Shown: one piece after another, positions 1-11,439 of the stretch
How the letters are laid out: every line of letters starts with the position of its first letter
How positions within the stretch are numbered: position 1 is the first letter of the stretch
Assembly (NCBI GenBank): GCA_034440615.1
Contig: JAOTOM010004877.1
Location: forward strand, 431,501-495,500
From: Ashinkailepas kermadecensis
Taxonomy: Eukaryota; Arthropoda; Thecostraca; Neolepadidae
Direction of reading: 5' to 3'
Length of the DNA: 64,000 nt
Position numbers and translations under genes: made by a program
Notes under the pieces: model-generated
What the model was told of the DNA's origin: nothing
What the model saw: only the letters and a program-made list of their open reading frames with translations
Database searches by the model: none

Positions 1-238
1 ACACCCGAACATCCTATCGATACCGAGTGTACCTGCGAACTAGACAAAGTAGTCGCTACAAGTCACGGATGATATAAAAGATAGTATTTTATCACACATG
101 TAGCTACAAATATATAGGAACATAATTATTCCCCATTATGAATATGGGACATCTGGTAATGGGTCATACACCATGTTGTAGCCCCGGGAAAAAGACAAGG
201 ATGTGCAAAAAAGTAAGCAAAAGTAGGGGCTCCTGCCA

Positions 239-905
239 GGGGCGGATTCAAGAAATGTCATGGGGCACATGTCTGAAGGGGCGCTATTTCTTCGGAGGAG
301 CGCCACTGCAAAAGTACTTGGAGGCAGGGGTGAATACAGGGGTGGCACTGAAGGCATGTGCCCCATGGAAATTGGCGCCCCTTCGGCCAGGAAAATGCTT
401 CACTCAGGGAAAGCTGGAGTGCATCCCCATCAAATTTCCCAGCCAGAGGCGCCCCTCTCAGAGGAAAAGGCGCCCTTCCGGTGTGCTCGTGTGCATTCAC
501 CTCGAATTAGTCAGTCAGTGGTGCTCCTTGGAAGGAAATGACCCCATCCAGTGTGTTTCAGTGAACCCCCTCGAATTATTCAACAATATGCGCACCTTGG
601 AAGGCAAAGGTGCCCCTCCAGGAAGGCCCGTGTGCAGCCCACCCATTAAATGTTTCAGCTAGAGACCAATTTCCCCTCATTAAAATTTCTGAACCCACTT
701 CTGCATGGAGGGATGTCTTTTCTTTCCGAGGGGAGCCTCTGGCCGAAAAAAAATCGAGGGTGGTCCATTCGAGCACACTGAAGAGGCATCTTTTCTATCG
801 GAGGGTCGCTTCTGACTAAAAAAGTTATACGGGGTTCATTCGAGCCTTCCCAGATGAGAGCCACTCCCGGGAAGGAGGAGCGGCCATTTTCCATGGGAGG
901 GATGC
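239..905 (+). repeat. Degenerate GC-rich repeat, GGGGCGGATTCAAG-edged family
   Basis: The stretch opens with GGGGCGGATTCAAG and continues as imperfect 60-70-bp units. Each pairs a phrase like GCGCCCCTCC with a phrase like GTGTGCTCGTGTGCATTCACC and a CTCGAATT block. Similar material recurs at 25722-26010, 27160-27420, 28780-28985, 32930-33270 and 33583-33848, often edged by GGATCC/TGCCCCT-type words. Open frames here on both strands come from repeat composition and show no protein family. It is probably a non-autonomous mobile element. The C-run at 933-950 marks its right side. Confidence 0.55.
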
Positions 906-1054
906 ACATTGCACATGCCCCTAGTCCTCCCCCCCCCCCCCGCTGTATCTGTCCCTGACACCTGCATCTGCAAGACAACAGATGGTGGCTGCATTCAGTC
1001 TATCACAGTTTTCTCCTTTCTCCGGAGAAGACCTCTAGCCGACTCAGACGGACT

Positions 1055-1629
1055 GTGCGTTTCGGGTGGCTGGATTCCAAGAAGACAGCACCAAGTTCGA
1101 CTTGCTGGTGGGAAGCATTTCTGTGTTGATTACCACTCAGGTGCGGATATTATCACGGCCAAGACGCCCGGTTTCGTAACCCTTATTACGCCCTGAGGCG
1201 TAGGTTGGCGCAATCGTGAGCGGCCCTCCTGGAAGCCCTATTGCTCCGCCAGCAGCTTGGAGACCAGAAGCCGTTCCAGCTGCTCCTGCGGATGCACTCA
1301 GAACTGGATACAGCAGGAGATGCCCCACACGTCCGTGAGCTGTTGAAGACTTTCTTCAACGGCTGCCGCAGGCTTGGGCAGCATTATCGCTGCCGTCAGT
1401 GGAAGCTCTTCTGGACCAACTGGCCACCGCAGCTGACAGATTCTTAGAAGTCTCGGCTTCAGGCCTGGTGTCAGAAATGGCGACAGGATACTCAGCAGCG
1501 CAGACGGTGCCAGTCGGTGCAGTGTCTCCAGACACCAGTACGCTAGCCACACTACAGGATATAGTCGCGACGTTAACGGTGGCGACCAGTCGCTTGGAAA
1601 CCGCCCTGAGCGACAGGTCACCAGAGTGA
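1055..1629 (+). pseudogene. Ty3/Gypsy-type retrotransposon gag fragment
   Basis: Three plus-strand frames read in series give a gag-like capsid region. First comes EDSTKFDLLVGSI (about 1087-1130), then PYYALRRRLAQ (about 1178-1215), then LLRQQLGDQKPFQLLLRM (about 1241-1295). After a frameshift near 1345 comes FLQRLPQ followed by LLDQLATAADRFLEV, ending with TLQDIVATLTVATSRLE and a stop at 1627-1629. This order (KF-VG block, ALRxRL block, LLxxM block, LPxxV/LxxLAxxAD block) is typical of arthropod Gypsy gag. Stops and frameshifts make it non-functional. No zinc knuckle, protease or reverse transcriptase follows, and no LTRs were recognised. Confidence 0.7.
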
Positions 1630-2032
1630 ACAGGCGGACGTCACTAGTTCCAGGGCCCTTGGCGGAACCATCGGCGGGACCATCGACGGAGCCATCGGTA
1701 GGACCATCGGCGGGTTCATCGGTGCTCCCGCTCCGATCGCAGCCCGTATCTTTATGCTTTTTGGTGCATGCTCATTTCCACTTCATATTGGGGGGGGAAA
1801 TTCACTATTTGAGGGGTAAAATTGAACATTGAGGCTGGCCCTCCAAAAGTATACATGCCCCTCCAAAGTATACAAACAACACCACTGTAATTGAGGTCGC
1901 TTAACAGGCACGACGGAGGGCCTCTCACATGGGGCGCACAGGAGGAGGGGGAGGAGGAGTCGGCCTCTACCCCTAAAGTTTCGGGAGCTACTGAAGCAAT
2001 ACGCACACAATTTGGAGGGTAGATTACGGATA

Positions 2033-2345
2033 TAGTGAGCTCGCTTCAGTACAAATTTCATGACCTAAGGCCTTTAGGGTCAAATGAGGTCGTGATCGGC
2101 TTCCTCACCGCTCTGCCACTCAACCGCACCGACGAAGCCTTTGTGACCTTCAACGCTCGCTGTCCGCCGCCCGGTCGGTCGACTTGGCACCCCGTAGTTC
2201 CTATATTTACTAGGATCTTCATTTTTGGCTGCATGCGATGCGCTGATCGATTTTAAACAAATTCACACGATTGCATTACAACATCCCCGCCCGTTTATGA
2301 GACGACGTCAAAAGACCGGAGAGGTGGGCAGATTCCGCCCCCCCT
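2033..2345 (+). repeat. 310-bp dispersed repeat, copy 1
   Basis: About 310 bp shared with 47684-47990 (same strand) and 38310-38630 (opposite strand). Common blocks are TTTCATGACCTAAGG-like, AGGGTCAAATGAGGTC, a ACCGACGAAGCCTTTGTG-like block, GTCGACTTxGCACCCC, TTCCTATATTTAC and a closing GGTGGGC(A/G)G-TTCCGCC. The three copies are diverged but colinear. No terminal repeats or coding capacity were seen, so it is probably an old non-autonomous element. Confidence 0.7.
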
Positions 2346-2469
2346 GGTGCGCGTGTTAAACAGCCACCTCTTATACCTACATCAATCCTGTAGCACTTTG
2401 CCCTCCCTCAATCATTTTCATAAAACAACATCTATGGACCAATACATTTAACAGATCAGAATACACTTA

Positions 2470-3115
2470 ACCCTGGTATAATGTCCCATTTCTGGAATTA
2501 ATATTCACCAGCCACCCATAAATTTTACACGGTTAAATTTTATCAACAGCATGTGGCTGTCGTCACATTTGACAGCACCGCAGGTATCAAGACATTATTA
2601 ATATCAAATAGAGACTCGAATCTCATCGTATGCCACAGGCCCAGGGAGCAGCCGAACATAATGTTACTCTGGCGTACCCTGTCATTTCTAGAATATTCAC
2701 CTGGCGACCACAACTTTTGCACAAAGAAGCACCCACTGCATGTGACTAGAGAGAAGCACCCACTGCATGTGACTAGAGAGAAGCACCCACTGCATGTGAC
2801 TAGAGAGAAGCACCCACTGCATGTGACTAGAGAGAAGCACCCACTGCATGTGACTAGCGCCGCCTGTGGCAACACCGCCGATATTAGGACCATATTAACA
2901 TCCAATAGCGACCACAGTCCCACCGTACTCCACAGACTCAGAGAGCAGCACAATCTACATCTTACCATGGCGTACACTGCCATTTCTAGAATATTCACCT
3001 GGCAACCAGATTTTGCACAGAGAACCAACTCACTGCATGTGGCTTGCACCACATTTGGCAATACCGCCGATGTTAAGACTCATTAACTTCAAACAGAGAC
3101 TCGAATCGATACTGA
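2470..3115. repeat. Tandem array with ~190-bp unit
   Basis: Three to four diverged tandem units are anchored by repeated phrases: CATTTCTRGAATATTCACC, CACTGCATGTG, a CACCGC(A/C)G block and GACTCGAAT. Unit starts fall near 2548, 2851 and 3039. The first spacing is longer because 27-bp copies have expanded inside that unit (2726-2857). Long open frames across it on both strands are a by-product of the repeat. Confidence 0.7.
2726..2857. repeat. 27-bp tandem repeat, 4.9 copies
   Basis: Near-identical 27-bp copies start at 2726, 2753, 2780, 2807 and 2834, with core AAGCACCCACTGCATGTGAC. The unit length equals nine codons, so the plus frame reads a perfect EKHPLHVTR repeat. No start context, splice signals or known domain support translation. 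The array sits inside the larger 190-bp tandem unit. Confidence 0.9.
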
Positions 3116-3119
3116 TACG

Positions 3120-3865
3120 TTCATAATCAACGTAGCGTACTCAAGGATGGGGATTAAATCACTTCAATCACAAAATCTTGATTTTTTTCCGATGATGAAA
3201 ACATGCACATGGGCCAAAATCCAAGGAGCTTTTAGGTTTCCCCACCCCTCCCTTTTTGAGGAAATCCTGACTACGCCTACAGGCCAAGCCCTGGACCCCG
3301 TTAATCGATTTCATAGAACGACACCCATTGCATGGACTAGAGGAGCGGCCGTTTGAAGTCAGAGAGGTGTAATAATTCGGAACGGGAGAGGGGACTCCGA
3401 GGTTGTAGGGGCCATTTTAAGTCGGAGAGAGGCTGGTTTCCTCGACCGTGGTGGACAACCCTCCACAATCATTCAGCCGTTGGATTGAGCGATGTGGTAG
3501 TGTGATCCGAGTTCCAACCACAAACTCGGCTTATCATGTACTCAAAAAGACATGCTGGGAAACGTGACGCAAAGACGGGATCCTTATGTTGGTCTTCCGA
3601 TACCATAACGTCATTCATATTAAGTGCACTCAATACATGCAGAGGTCAAGTAATGAGCTTGATATATGTTCAATACATCAGGATTATGTTCCGTAATGAT
3701 GTGCTAAGTGCGCGCTTACCATTAGCCGCACATGCACTTTACTGCAGATACATTATATACCATCGAGGATTTGAACATCCTAATCATTTTCATGAATAAC
3801 ACCCCGGTATACATGGATGTTTTTGTATATATTTGCGAGTGGTCAAGTTCCCCATTAATGTTGGC

Positions 3866-3867
<2 letters not shown>
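3120..3867. other. Non-coding stretch, nothing recognised
   Basis: No conserved protein, RNA or terminal-repeat structure was seen. Only short incidental open frames are present. Confidence 0.5.

Positions 3868-3911
<44 letters not shown>
3868..3911. repeat. (TA)n microsatellite
   Basis: Uninterrupted alternating TA run of about 44 bp. Comparable runs occur at 9158-9199, 32703-32799 and 62118-62176. Confidence 0.95.
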
Positions 3912-3915
<4 letters not shown>

Positions 3916-4204
3916 CACATACATATGCTAGGCCAGATCCGCCCGGCATCCCCCGGGCTTGGTCTCACTTATGTTGCTCGCTTCGCGAGTTTTTCACACC
4001 CAGAATCCACTCCGCTCTCCCCCCCGAATTTTTTGGGAACTTTGCATGAGCGAATCCAATCATTTTATGGGCTCTTTCTGCCGACATTCCATACAACAAT
4101 GGGTCATGTTGCGTGTGCCGCCTCCATATAGTCAAAAACCATTCCATTTTTCCTCAGGTGTACTCGGGGGATGGGGTACTTTGATGACCGCGCACGGTGG
4201 TCCG

Positions 4205-4400
4205 AAGTCTCCAAATTACGCCAATTGACGTGGCATGTATGGAGTGAATATATACATCAGGACATCACCCCTCCACTACAGCTTGGCAGCAGCAGCTTAA
4301 TGAATGATGAATGAATTGATTAACAAAGGAATGAATGATGAATGAATGGATGAACAAATGAATGAATGATGAATGGACGATGAATGAATAAGTGAATGAA
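4205..4400. repeat. Shared terminus-like block and ATGA microsatellite
   Basis: The phrase AAATTACGCCAATTGACGTG at 4212 recurs with two changes at 9014, each time followed by GGCATGTA and, within 50 bp, a CATCACCCC/CTTCACCCC block. This suggests two copies of one element end. From about 4298 to 4400 an imperfect ATGA/AATG tetranucleotide repeat follows. Confidence 0.55.
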
Positions 4401-5029
4401 ATGCGTCACCTAGGTAACCAGTGTGGCCAGTGGTCGTCAATATAACATGCATATTGCCGCAAGTCAGGACAATATTGAGAAACTTTTCTTAGCAAGGCGA
4501 CTGAATTCTCAGCACCAGTCGGGATGACGATACTTTCTGAATAAGTGGGGCGGGGGGAGTGATTTTTTTAGGCGTGCCGGACCATAAAGGTCATTTGCGC
4601 CGCCTTTAAAGCGAGTACCTAACATGTCTGTCTATAAAGCGAGCGTTTGCGATCAAGGTGCAGGCAAGTTTACATTTACGTTAAGCAATTTTACGTTAGT
4701 TTGCGTGATATTTTAGGTGCTGAAGGCGAGGGTCTCGGCTGGGGACAGCTCCCTGATGTCTAAATGATTTAGTTTTACTTTACTCCTCCACAAAATAATT
4801 CGTAGTTTGGGTGGGGGTGTTTTGAGAGTGGCGAGAAGTAGATTTTGCCAGGGTGCCGGCTTTAGCCTACTCTTATCGAAGAGCACCGAGGGATCTTTAC
4901 CGTGCGAACAAGGAGGTAATTGTCCACACCGCCTATCACGCCGGCCGCCGCGTGTTAGTTGTTAGTAGCGGGTTAGTCTAAGCATGCCATGCAGGGTTGT
5001 CAGTTGGGTTAGTACGGTGTTTTGCAATT

Positions 5030-5275
5030 CGGCTCTTCTACGTCCGCTGTACCTCTGGATAGCCGTTTACGTTGAGTTGGAAGGCAAATCGGCTCATCTA
5101 CGTCCGATGGCTCCTCTGGGTAGTCGTTTTACGTTATGCTAATTTTTACTTTTATTTTTGTTTATGTCTTCCTGAAGCAAGTCGGCTCATTTACTTCCGA
5201 CGGCACCGCTAGGTAGCCATTTATTTCTGATTGAGAAGCAAATCGGCTCATGTACGTCCGACGCAATGCAGGGAT
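5030..5275 (-). repeat. Four ~65-bp repeats in the LINE 3' untranslated region
   Basis: Four spaced copies of a block reading CGGCTCATCTACGTCCGA on the plus strand, followed by a CCTCTGGGTAGTCGTTTACG-like block, occur near 5031, 5090, 5181 and 5244. They lie just downstream of the minus-strand LINE stop codon at 5351 and probably belong to its 3' UTR. Such repeats are common near LINE 3' ends and may be part of the region recognised by the reverse transcriptase. Confidence 0.65.
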
Positions 5276-5350
5276 GGCTATTTACGTGTTTCCTACGGTT
5301 GTTTCGCGGTCATGCATTGCGAGTTCATGTGATTGTTGGTTTTGTGGTGC

Positions 5351-8209
5351 CTACAGTGCTCCTGCTAGTTTTGTGGCATGCAGATATTCAAATAGCAATT
5401 GAAGGAGTTCTGGGTGTTTGTCACCGAGAAGCGATGGAAGCAATAGGGTGATGCCCTCTTTTTGGCAGAATGCCTTAAGTGGTTGTCTTTGAGAGCTAAA
5501 GTTACTATAGTCTAGCAGGATGTGGCCTATGCTTAACGTGGTGTTGCAGGTGCCGCAGTGCGGTGTTGTATATTGGTCACCCTCTAACTGAGGCTGTGTT
5601 AGTTTTGTGCAACCAGTTCTAAGTCTAGTGAGGATGACCTCTTTTTGTCGGTGAGATTGATTTGATGTGTTCCATATGCCTATTGTTGGTTTCATTGCGT
5701 GGGTGTGGTTGGATTTGTGTTGTGTTGAGTTGTGTTGTGTCCATGTGTTCTGTTGATGTTGGCGAATGTGGCGTTGTAGGAGTGCTTTGCAATCGTCTAC
5801 CGAATATTCCACGCTAGGGTAAGTGTTCAATGCTAAGGCTTGCTTTGCGAGCCGGTCTGCTTCTTCGTTACCTGGGATGTTGGCGTGGCCCGGAATCCAG
5901 AGGAAGGAAAAGTTCGTGTTTACGTTATGGGCCACGAGTTGTTGGATTCTATCAATGAAGTGATGTGGACAGTCGTGGGTGTTGCTAATTGACTGGAGGA
6001 CAGATTTGGAGTCTGAGCAAATTACTACGTTTCTAGCTTTACGCCTCATTATAATGGTGATAGCGGCCAGAATGGCCATTGCTTCAGCGGAGTAGATGGA
6101 GAAGTTATCCGGTAGACGCTTGGAAAGTCTGAGACCTGGTCCAGTGATGCCGATGCCTACCTTTGCCTCGTGTTTCGACCCATCCGTGAATACGAGTGAT
6201 TTGTGCTTGTTGTCATCGGCGAACTTGTGGAAGAAACCAAGAATTTCCACCGATGTGATAGTGGATTTTTTCTCCGAGAGTAAGTACTCGACCTTTGGTT
6301 GACTGAAAGTCCAGAATGGCCTAGTGGGCGGTCGAGTTCAGTGGATGGCATTGCGAAGTTAAGATCTGAGAGAGACCTGGAAATTTGAATGCTATATGGT
6401 GGAAGTTTGCGCGCAAATCGGCTCTTGTCGTATCTGTCAGGCGTAAAGCAGCGCTGTGCTGGATGATTTTTAATGGATTTGATTTTGATGTGGTAGCGGC
6501 ACAGCTGTTGTGTCCTCCTGACGTGGAGTGGGGGCGTGTTTGAGTCTACTAGAAGACTGTGGCTGGTGCTGAGGGCACCTGTGGCTGCTCTGATGCAGAT
6601 GTTTGGGATGATTTCTAAATTTTGGCTCTGGCTTTCTGAAATGGTGGCAAAAATGATGTTGTTGTATTCTAGGATGGGTCGTATGATGTTTTCTGTCTCC
6701 GCCCCAGTGTGTGCCTGCAAGTGCACGTAGTATGTTGACGCGCTTCGCGCATCACTTCGAGATGGAGGTGATGTGGGTGTTGAAACTGAGTTTTTCGTAT
6801 AAATGTACTCCTAAGAACTTGAATCATTTCACCTGTTCGATGGCTTTGCCATCGATTTTAAGTAGAGTTTTGGGTGTTGGGCGGAGACCACCATATGTGA
6901 CGGTGGCCGATTTTTCTGCGGACAGGGTGAAGCCCCAAGTTTTGCACCACTTTGCAATGTCGTCTAGTCCTGCTTGAATGTTTTTTTTTCAGCTTTAAGG
7001 AAGCATTGTGATGTCCAAATGGCTATGTCGTCCGCGAAAAGTGAGTATTGAAGTGAAGTGTCAGTGTGGTCAGCAAGTATGTCGTTGATCATGATGATGA
7101 AGAGGCTCGGTGAGAGCACGCTCCCCTGAGTCAGGCCCTGCTCCTGTGTTGTGATGTTTGATGTGACACTGCCGCATCGGACCTTAAGGGTCCTGTCTCT
7201 AAGTAAGTTGAGAATGAAGTGTGCCATGTGTCCGCGTAGGCCTATCTTGTGGGGTTTGTGTGTCAGTGCGGATTTGTGTACTCGGTCGAATGCGGCAGTG
7301 ATGTCCAAGTAGGCAGCTACGGTTGTGCGTTTGATGCGTAGACCACTTTTTATATCATGCACTAATCTAATGAAATTGTCTGTAGTTGATTTTTGACGCT
7401 GGAAGCCGCACTGAAATTCGTCGAGCAGGTCGTTGTGTTCCAGAAATTTCCTCAATCGTGTGTTGACCATGCGTTCGAATAACTTGCTAGCACAGCTAGT
7501 AAGTGGGTCTATAACCTTTTGGGGTGGAGTGATCTTTGTGTGGCTTTGGCAATGGAATGACTACGCTCTCCCGCCAGGATGCGGGAAACGTGTCGCTTTG
7601 GTACAGTTCATTTATGGCCGCTTGTAGGTACGTTAGAGAGTTTTTGCTAAGTCGTTTAAGAAACTGGTAATGGATGTCGTCCGGCCCAACCGACGTGTTT
7701 CCACACTTGCTGAGGGCAAGGTGTAATTCGTGCATAGTAAACGACTGATTGTAGATTTCTCTATTGCTAGAGCTAAAATTTGCCTTGGAGGCAAGGGCGT
7801 CTAGAGCGCTTACTATAGTGGTGTCGTAGTTGCTGTTGCCAGATACGCTGCCGTAATGTAGTTTAAAGTGGTCTACGACTTGTTGTGGGTCAGTGATGTC
7901 CTGTCCTTTCACCGTCAGCTGGGGGAAGGGGCCTGGTGGTGGGCGTTTCAGGTTGAAACGCTCCATCAGGTCCCAGATTCTGCTGGTAGGGGTGAACCTA
8001 TTGAATTGAGAGGCAAAAGACTGCCAATAGTTTTGTCGTACTGTTCGAATTGTGTACCGGCAGTGTTTTTGAGATTGTCTGTATGCTGATAGGTGTGCTT
8101 CGCACACGCATAACTGCGCTGGCACATCTTTATTCAGAACACAGTGTGGGAAGCGGACTAACCGTTGTACCATCACTGGTTGGAGGGCAGGGGCCGATCT
8201 AGGGGGCAA
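5351..8209 (-). pseudogene. LINE ORF2: reverse transcriptase plus RNase H, frameshifted
   Basis: The protein would copy LINE RNA at a nicked chromosomal target. From 8209 to 7496 lies the pre-RT region through GPDDIHYQFLK and PKGYRP. After a small disruption near 7500 the RT continues over 7470-6964 with FERMVNTRLRKFLE, LDITAAFDRV, QGSVLSPSLF and the catalytic FADD (YSLFADDIAIW). A frameshift near the T-run at 6980 and another near 6250 break the frame. The last part (6250-5351) is an RNase H with TDGS, AEA, SDS and NEEAD, so all four acidic catalytic positions are present. RNase H after RT is characteristic of I, R1, LOA and related clades. The element is recent enough for RNase H to stay open for 299 codons, but as a whole it is inactive. 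Confidence 0.85.
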
Positions 8210-9090
8210 AGGTTCATGCCAAACATATCGTCCTACTCAGACCCGACGAAAGTTAGCTATTCAATTCTGGTGAGTATTTCGAAATCGGAGAGGAATTTTG
8301 AACTTCAACCCATCCATGCTTCTGGAATCCCCCTGGTGAACAGGGAATCTTCACTTTCCAAGTGTGAGAAAAGAATCGACGACGTTCGTATTTCTCTCCA
8401 TTTCTCAGTTTGACTGTCACGTTGTCTGTCGTCCCAGAAAGTGAAAATATGCGCTCATGGCGTTGTTTTGAAGAAAAATGCACCCCAAAGACATATCGTC
8501 CTCCCAAAACGAAAGAAGTCGGTCGCGACGACAGTGCGCACAATACGGGCGCCAGTATCACAGTCAAGTGGGAATTAAATTTCCAGGACCCAGATCACGT
8601 CGGGTTCGGTTTTGAGGGCCGCCGAGCTTGAGGCCAGATCTGTGCCGACTTAAGTAATGCATGGAAAGGTCTGCCACAGACATTCGGTCTCCTTGCCCAT
8701 AAAAAAGTTCCTTAGCACACTCCCTGATACGTGGAATTATTCCTGTATGGAGGGCCTCCCCTCCCTAACGAGTACCTTCCTCCTTCCCTCTCCCGACACA
8801 CACACATTTGGTGGCGACGCCGGTGACTATATGGACGACCTCCTACCTCCAGACTGCTTCCCTCCCCAAACCAACCCCACGACCGATGTCCGTTTGGTAT
8901 TCGACGAATGTTAGTTGTTCAATTCTGGTGTGTTTCGACATTTGAGAAAATGTTTAAATTCCGCCCGTTCATGCTTCCGGAATTCCCCCCGGTGAACAGG
9001 GATTCTCACTTGAAATTACACCAATTGATGTGGCATGTAGGACACTGACACACATATACTGATATCAGACTTCACCCCAGCCTATCTGGA
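8210..9090. repeat. Repeat block with a ~115-bp direct duplication
   Basis: Segments 8251-8365 and 8905-9020 are diverged direct copies sharing TTCAATTCTGGTG, CATGCTTCYGGAATYCCCC and GGTGAACAGGGA. No coding capacity or terminal inverted repeats were recognised between them. The right edge resembles 4205-4275. Confidence 0.6.
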
Positions 9091-9155
9091 ATGGGTGGAC
9101 GTGGTAAACGCCTGCGGCAAGCTGCATAGGCAACTAGCGCCGTACACAGAATGCA

Positions 9156-9157
<2 letters not shown>

Positions 9158-9199
<42 letters not shown>
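9158..9199. repeat. (TA)n microsatellite
   Basis: Uninterrupted TA run of about 42 bp, followed by short repeats of GCTTTACGCTTTAC at 9243-9290. Confidence 0.95.
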
Positions 9200-9204
<5 letters not shown>

Positions 9205-9299
9205 GCGGTAAAGTATCGAACAGTTCTCTGACAGCCAAAAAACGCTTTACGCTTTACCACTGCGCTTTACGCTTTACGCAAAAAGCGCTTTACCACCGA

Positions 9300-11430
9300 A
9301 CCAAGGCGGCTCCGTTCCCAGCGCCGTAGAAGCCAACCATAATTCAGTTGGTTTTCTGATGGTCGCCATGTGCCTGATACTTTCGTTGGCGTCGAATTCC
9401 TCACCTGTCAGGGGTGTACGGGAAAATACAGTAGACAACAGAACAATTGGAGCTCCTCGCAATATAACAACTGCATTTCCCTGTACGTGGGGAAATTTGT
9501 ATTCCCTTGAAATCTTTCCTATACGACAGCATAGCTGGCACGGTAGCGCCAGGGCCAATATAGTTTCCAACGATGAATCTGGCGGAAGCCATCAGCTGAA
9601 GATGAAGCTGGCCAATCATTTTGGTTGCGAGTCGAACCCTGGGGCGTCGAAAAGCCAGCAATAAATCGACTGGGGTTGCTTATGGGCGCGATCGGTACTT
9701 CAAAAAGCATTGCTCTCGCATCTGTTCGATACGCCGGCAACATGTCGGCTTCTGTGCATGGGAACAGATCCCATCGGGTTCTCCTTTTGTGCACAGCCAC
9801 CGCCCCGGTCGATTGAGACCGCGGGAGACCCGTCCTCGCCTTTCTGAAATATATCGCATTGTAAAGTGCCAGCCGCCGAGCGCAGATTTTTGTCATGGTT
9901 AGGTATCGTACTCAACTTACGCCATAATCGTCCCGGCATGCAAGAAGTGCACCCATACTGATACCAGCAGCAAAAGATATGCCGTACGCTGTCCCGTTCT
10001 CGTTAGCATTCCTCCTCACTTTCAAGTTCGGAAATTGACGTGTCAGTGGACACATGTCCCGATATCTCCCTGCACCTCAGCTGATCGCGAATGACTGAGT
10101 GTCTGTCAGTAATGTTTCGTCAGATTTTAAACGATCAGTATGACTGAACCAATCGCAGCAATGGTCTCGAGTGTCCAGATGGGGAACAAAAGCAGGAGAC
10201 AGTGTGTGAAATAATATAAGAAATTGTATAAATTGCATGAAGCTAAGCATTGCATGCGAACACCGGGAACGATTTCCCTCTTCGACATTACCATCGTCAA
10301 ACGAACATTTTGGCAACGTGAACGTTCCACGCACCGAAATACGTATACCGTCGACTTTTCACACCCGGACGCGTGCTGAACGGTTCTACCGAGTAATTAG
10401 AGGCCCAGAAGAGGATTCTCATGTCCATAGGCTGTTCTCAGATTATTTTCCGAAAACGACTTGTAGTCCCTTATAGATACAGTGCATACAGGACGAGAGG
10501 ATATACATGATAAAGCTATGCATATTGTCGCATTATACAACCAACATGCAATAAATTCGACTTATCGGTTTGTTTGATTAAGAACAATGCAAACGTCGCC
10601 GAGGATATATACTTTTCCCGGAGGTTGACTTGGCGCACGTTACAAACCGTTTGGGTTATATTCGCATTTATCAAAGCATGGGTGTTACTTCATGAAGTTG
10701 GTTTGCGGACCAAATGACCTTCTTGTTGGCCAAAGCTGACCAGCAAACAATTTGTATCTTATGTACACCCATAGGCTCAATGGTTAAGGTTCGGCCCGAT
10801 TGGGAGGGGCACATCAATCACTGAGGATGTCAAATCAATGATTGTGTGTCAGATGCCCTTAGCATATACAAAGTTACACCCCGGTGTCAAAGTGTAGGTA
10901 CATTTCCATATGTAGCGCAACACATTCAAATCCATGTTTCTCAACTGTCCAATTTTTTCATGCAATCAGAATTAATGCATCAGAATTATGAATTAATGTT
11001 CCAGCATGTGACCTTGTCAGCTTGCAATCGTTTTATCATCCTGTTCATAGCTTTGTCTCCAGGGGATGACCAGCCGCCATATTGCAGGCGGACAAAATGC
11101 AAATATTGGGCAAGTATCACATTGCAATGAACATTTTAAGCTAACCGTGATATAGGATACAAATAGGTCTGAATGATGTGTACGACCTCTCCATCCACCA
11201 CTGCGCCGCAAATCAGTATCCCACGGGACGATGGCCGGTTGCAGAGCTCTGGAAAGCTAGCGATGCCCGCACGCGAGTGCGTATTCAATGGCATCATGCT
11301 GTCATACAGCGATACATATTGATGCATATACTTGAGCGTTCAATCTCATGACATTTATACATTATTAATTGCGGTAATACCAAGACCATGCTGCTACCTA
11401 GCGATAGCTAGCTGAACTCATGCGTCTTGG
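9300..11430. other. Non-coding stretch, nothing recognised
   Basis: Overlapping short open frames on both strands around 9359-9939 show no family resemblance and no splice structure. No RNA gene, TIR or tandem repeat was recognised. Confidence 0.45.
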
Positions 11431-11439
11431 AAATCAGGA

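Larger units (their letters stand above)
4900..8209 (-). mobile_element. Non-LTR retrotransposon of the RNase H-bearing (I/Jockey-like) group, 5' truncated
   Basis: The minus strand carries ORF2 of a LINE: a pre-RT linker, reverse transcriptase and RNase H, then a 3' UTR with tandem repeats. The endonuclease domain and ORF1 are absent, so the 5' end is truncated near 8209, where sequence of another repeat (GGGGCCGATCTAGGGGG) begins. The 3' boundary is not certain; 4900 is an estimate from the UTR repeats. Confidence 0.85.
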
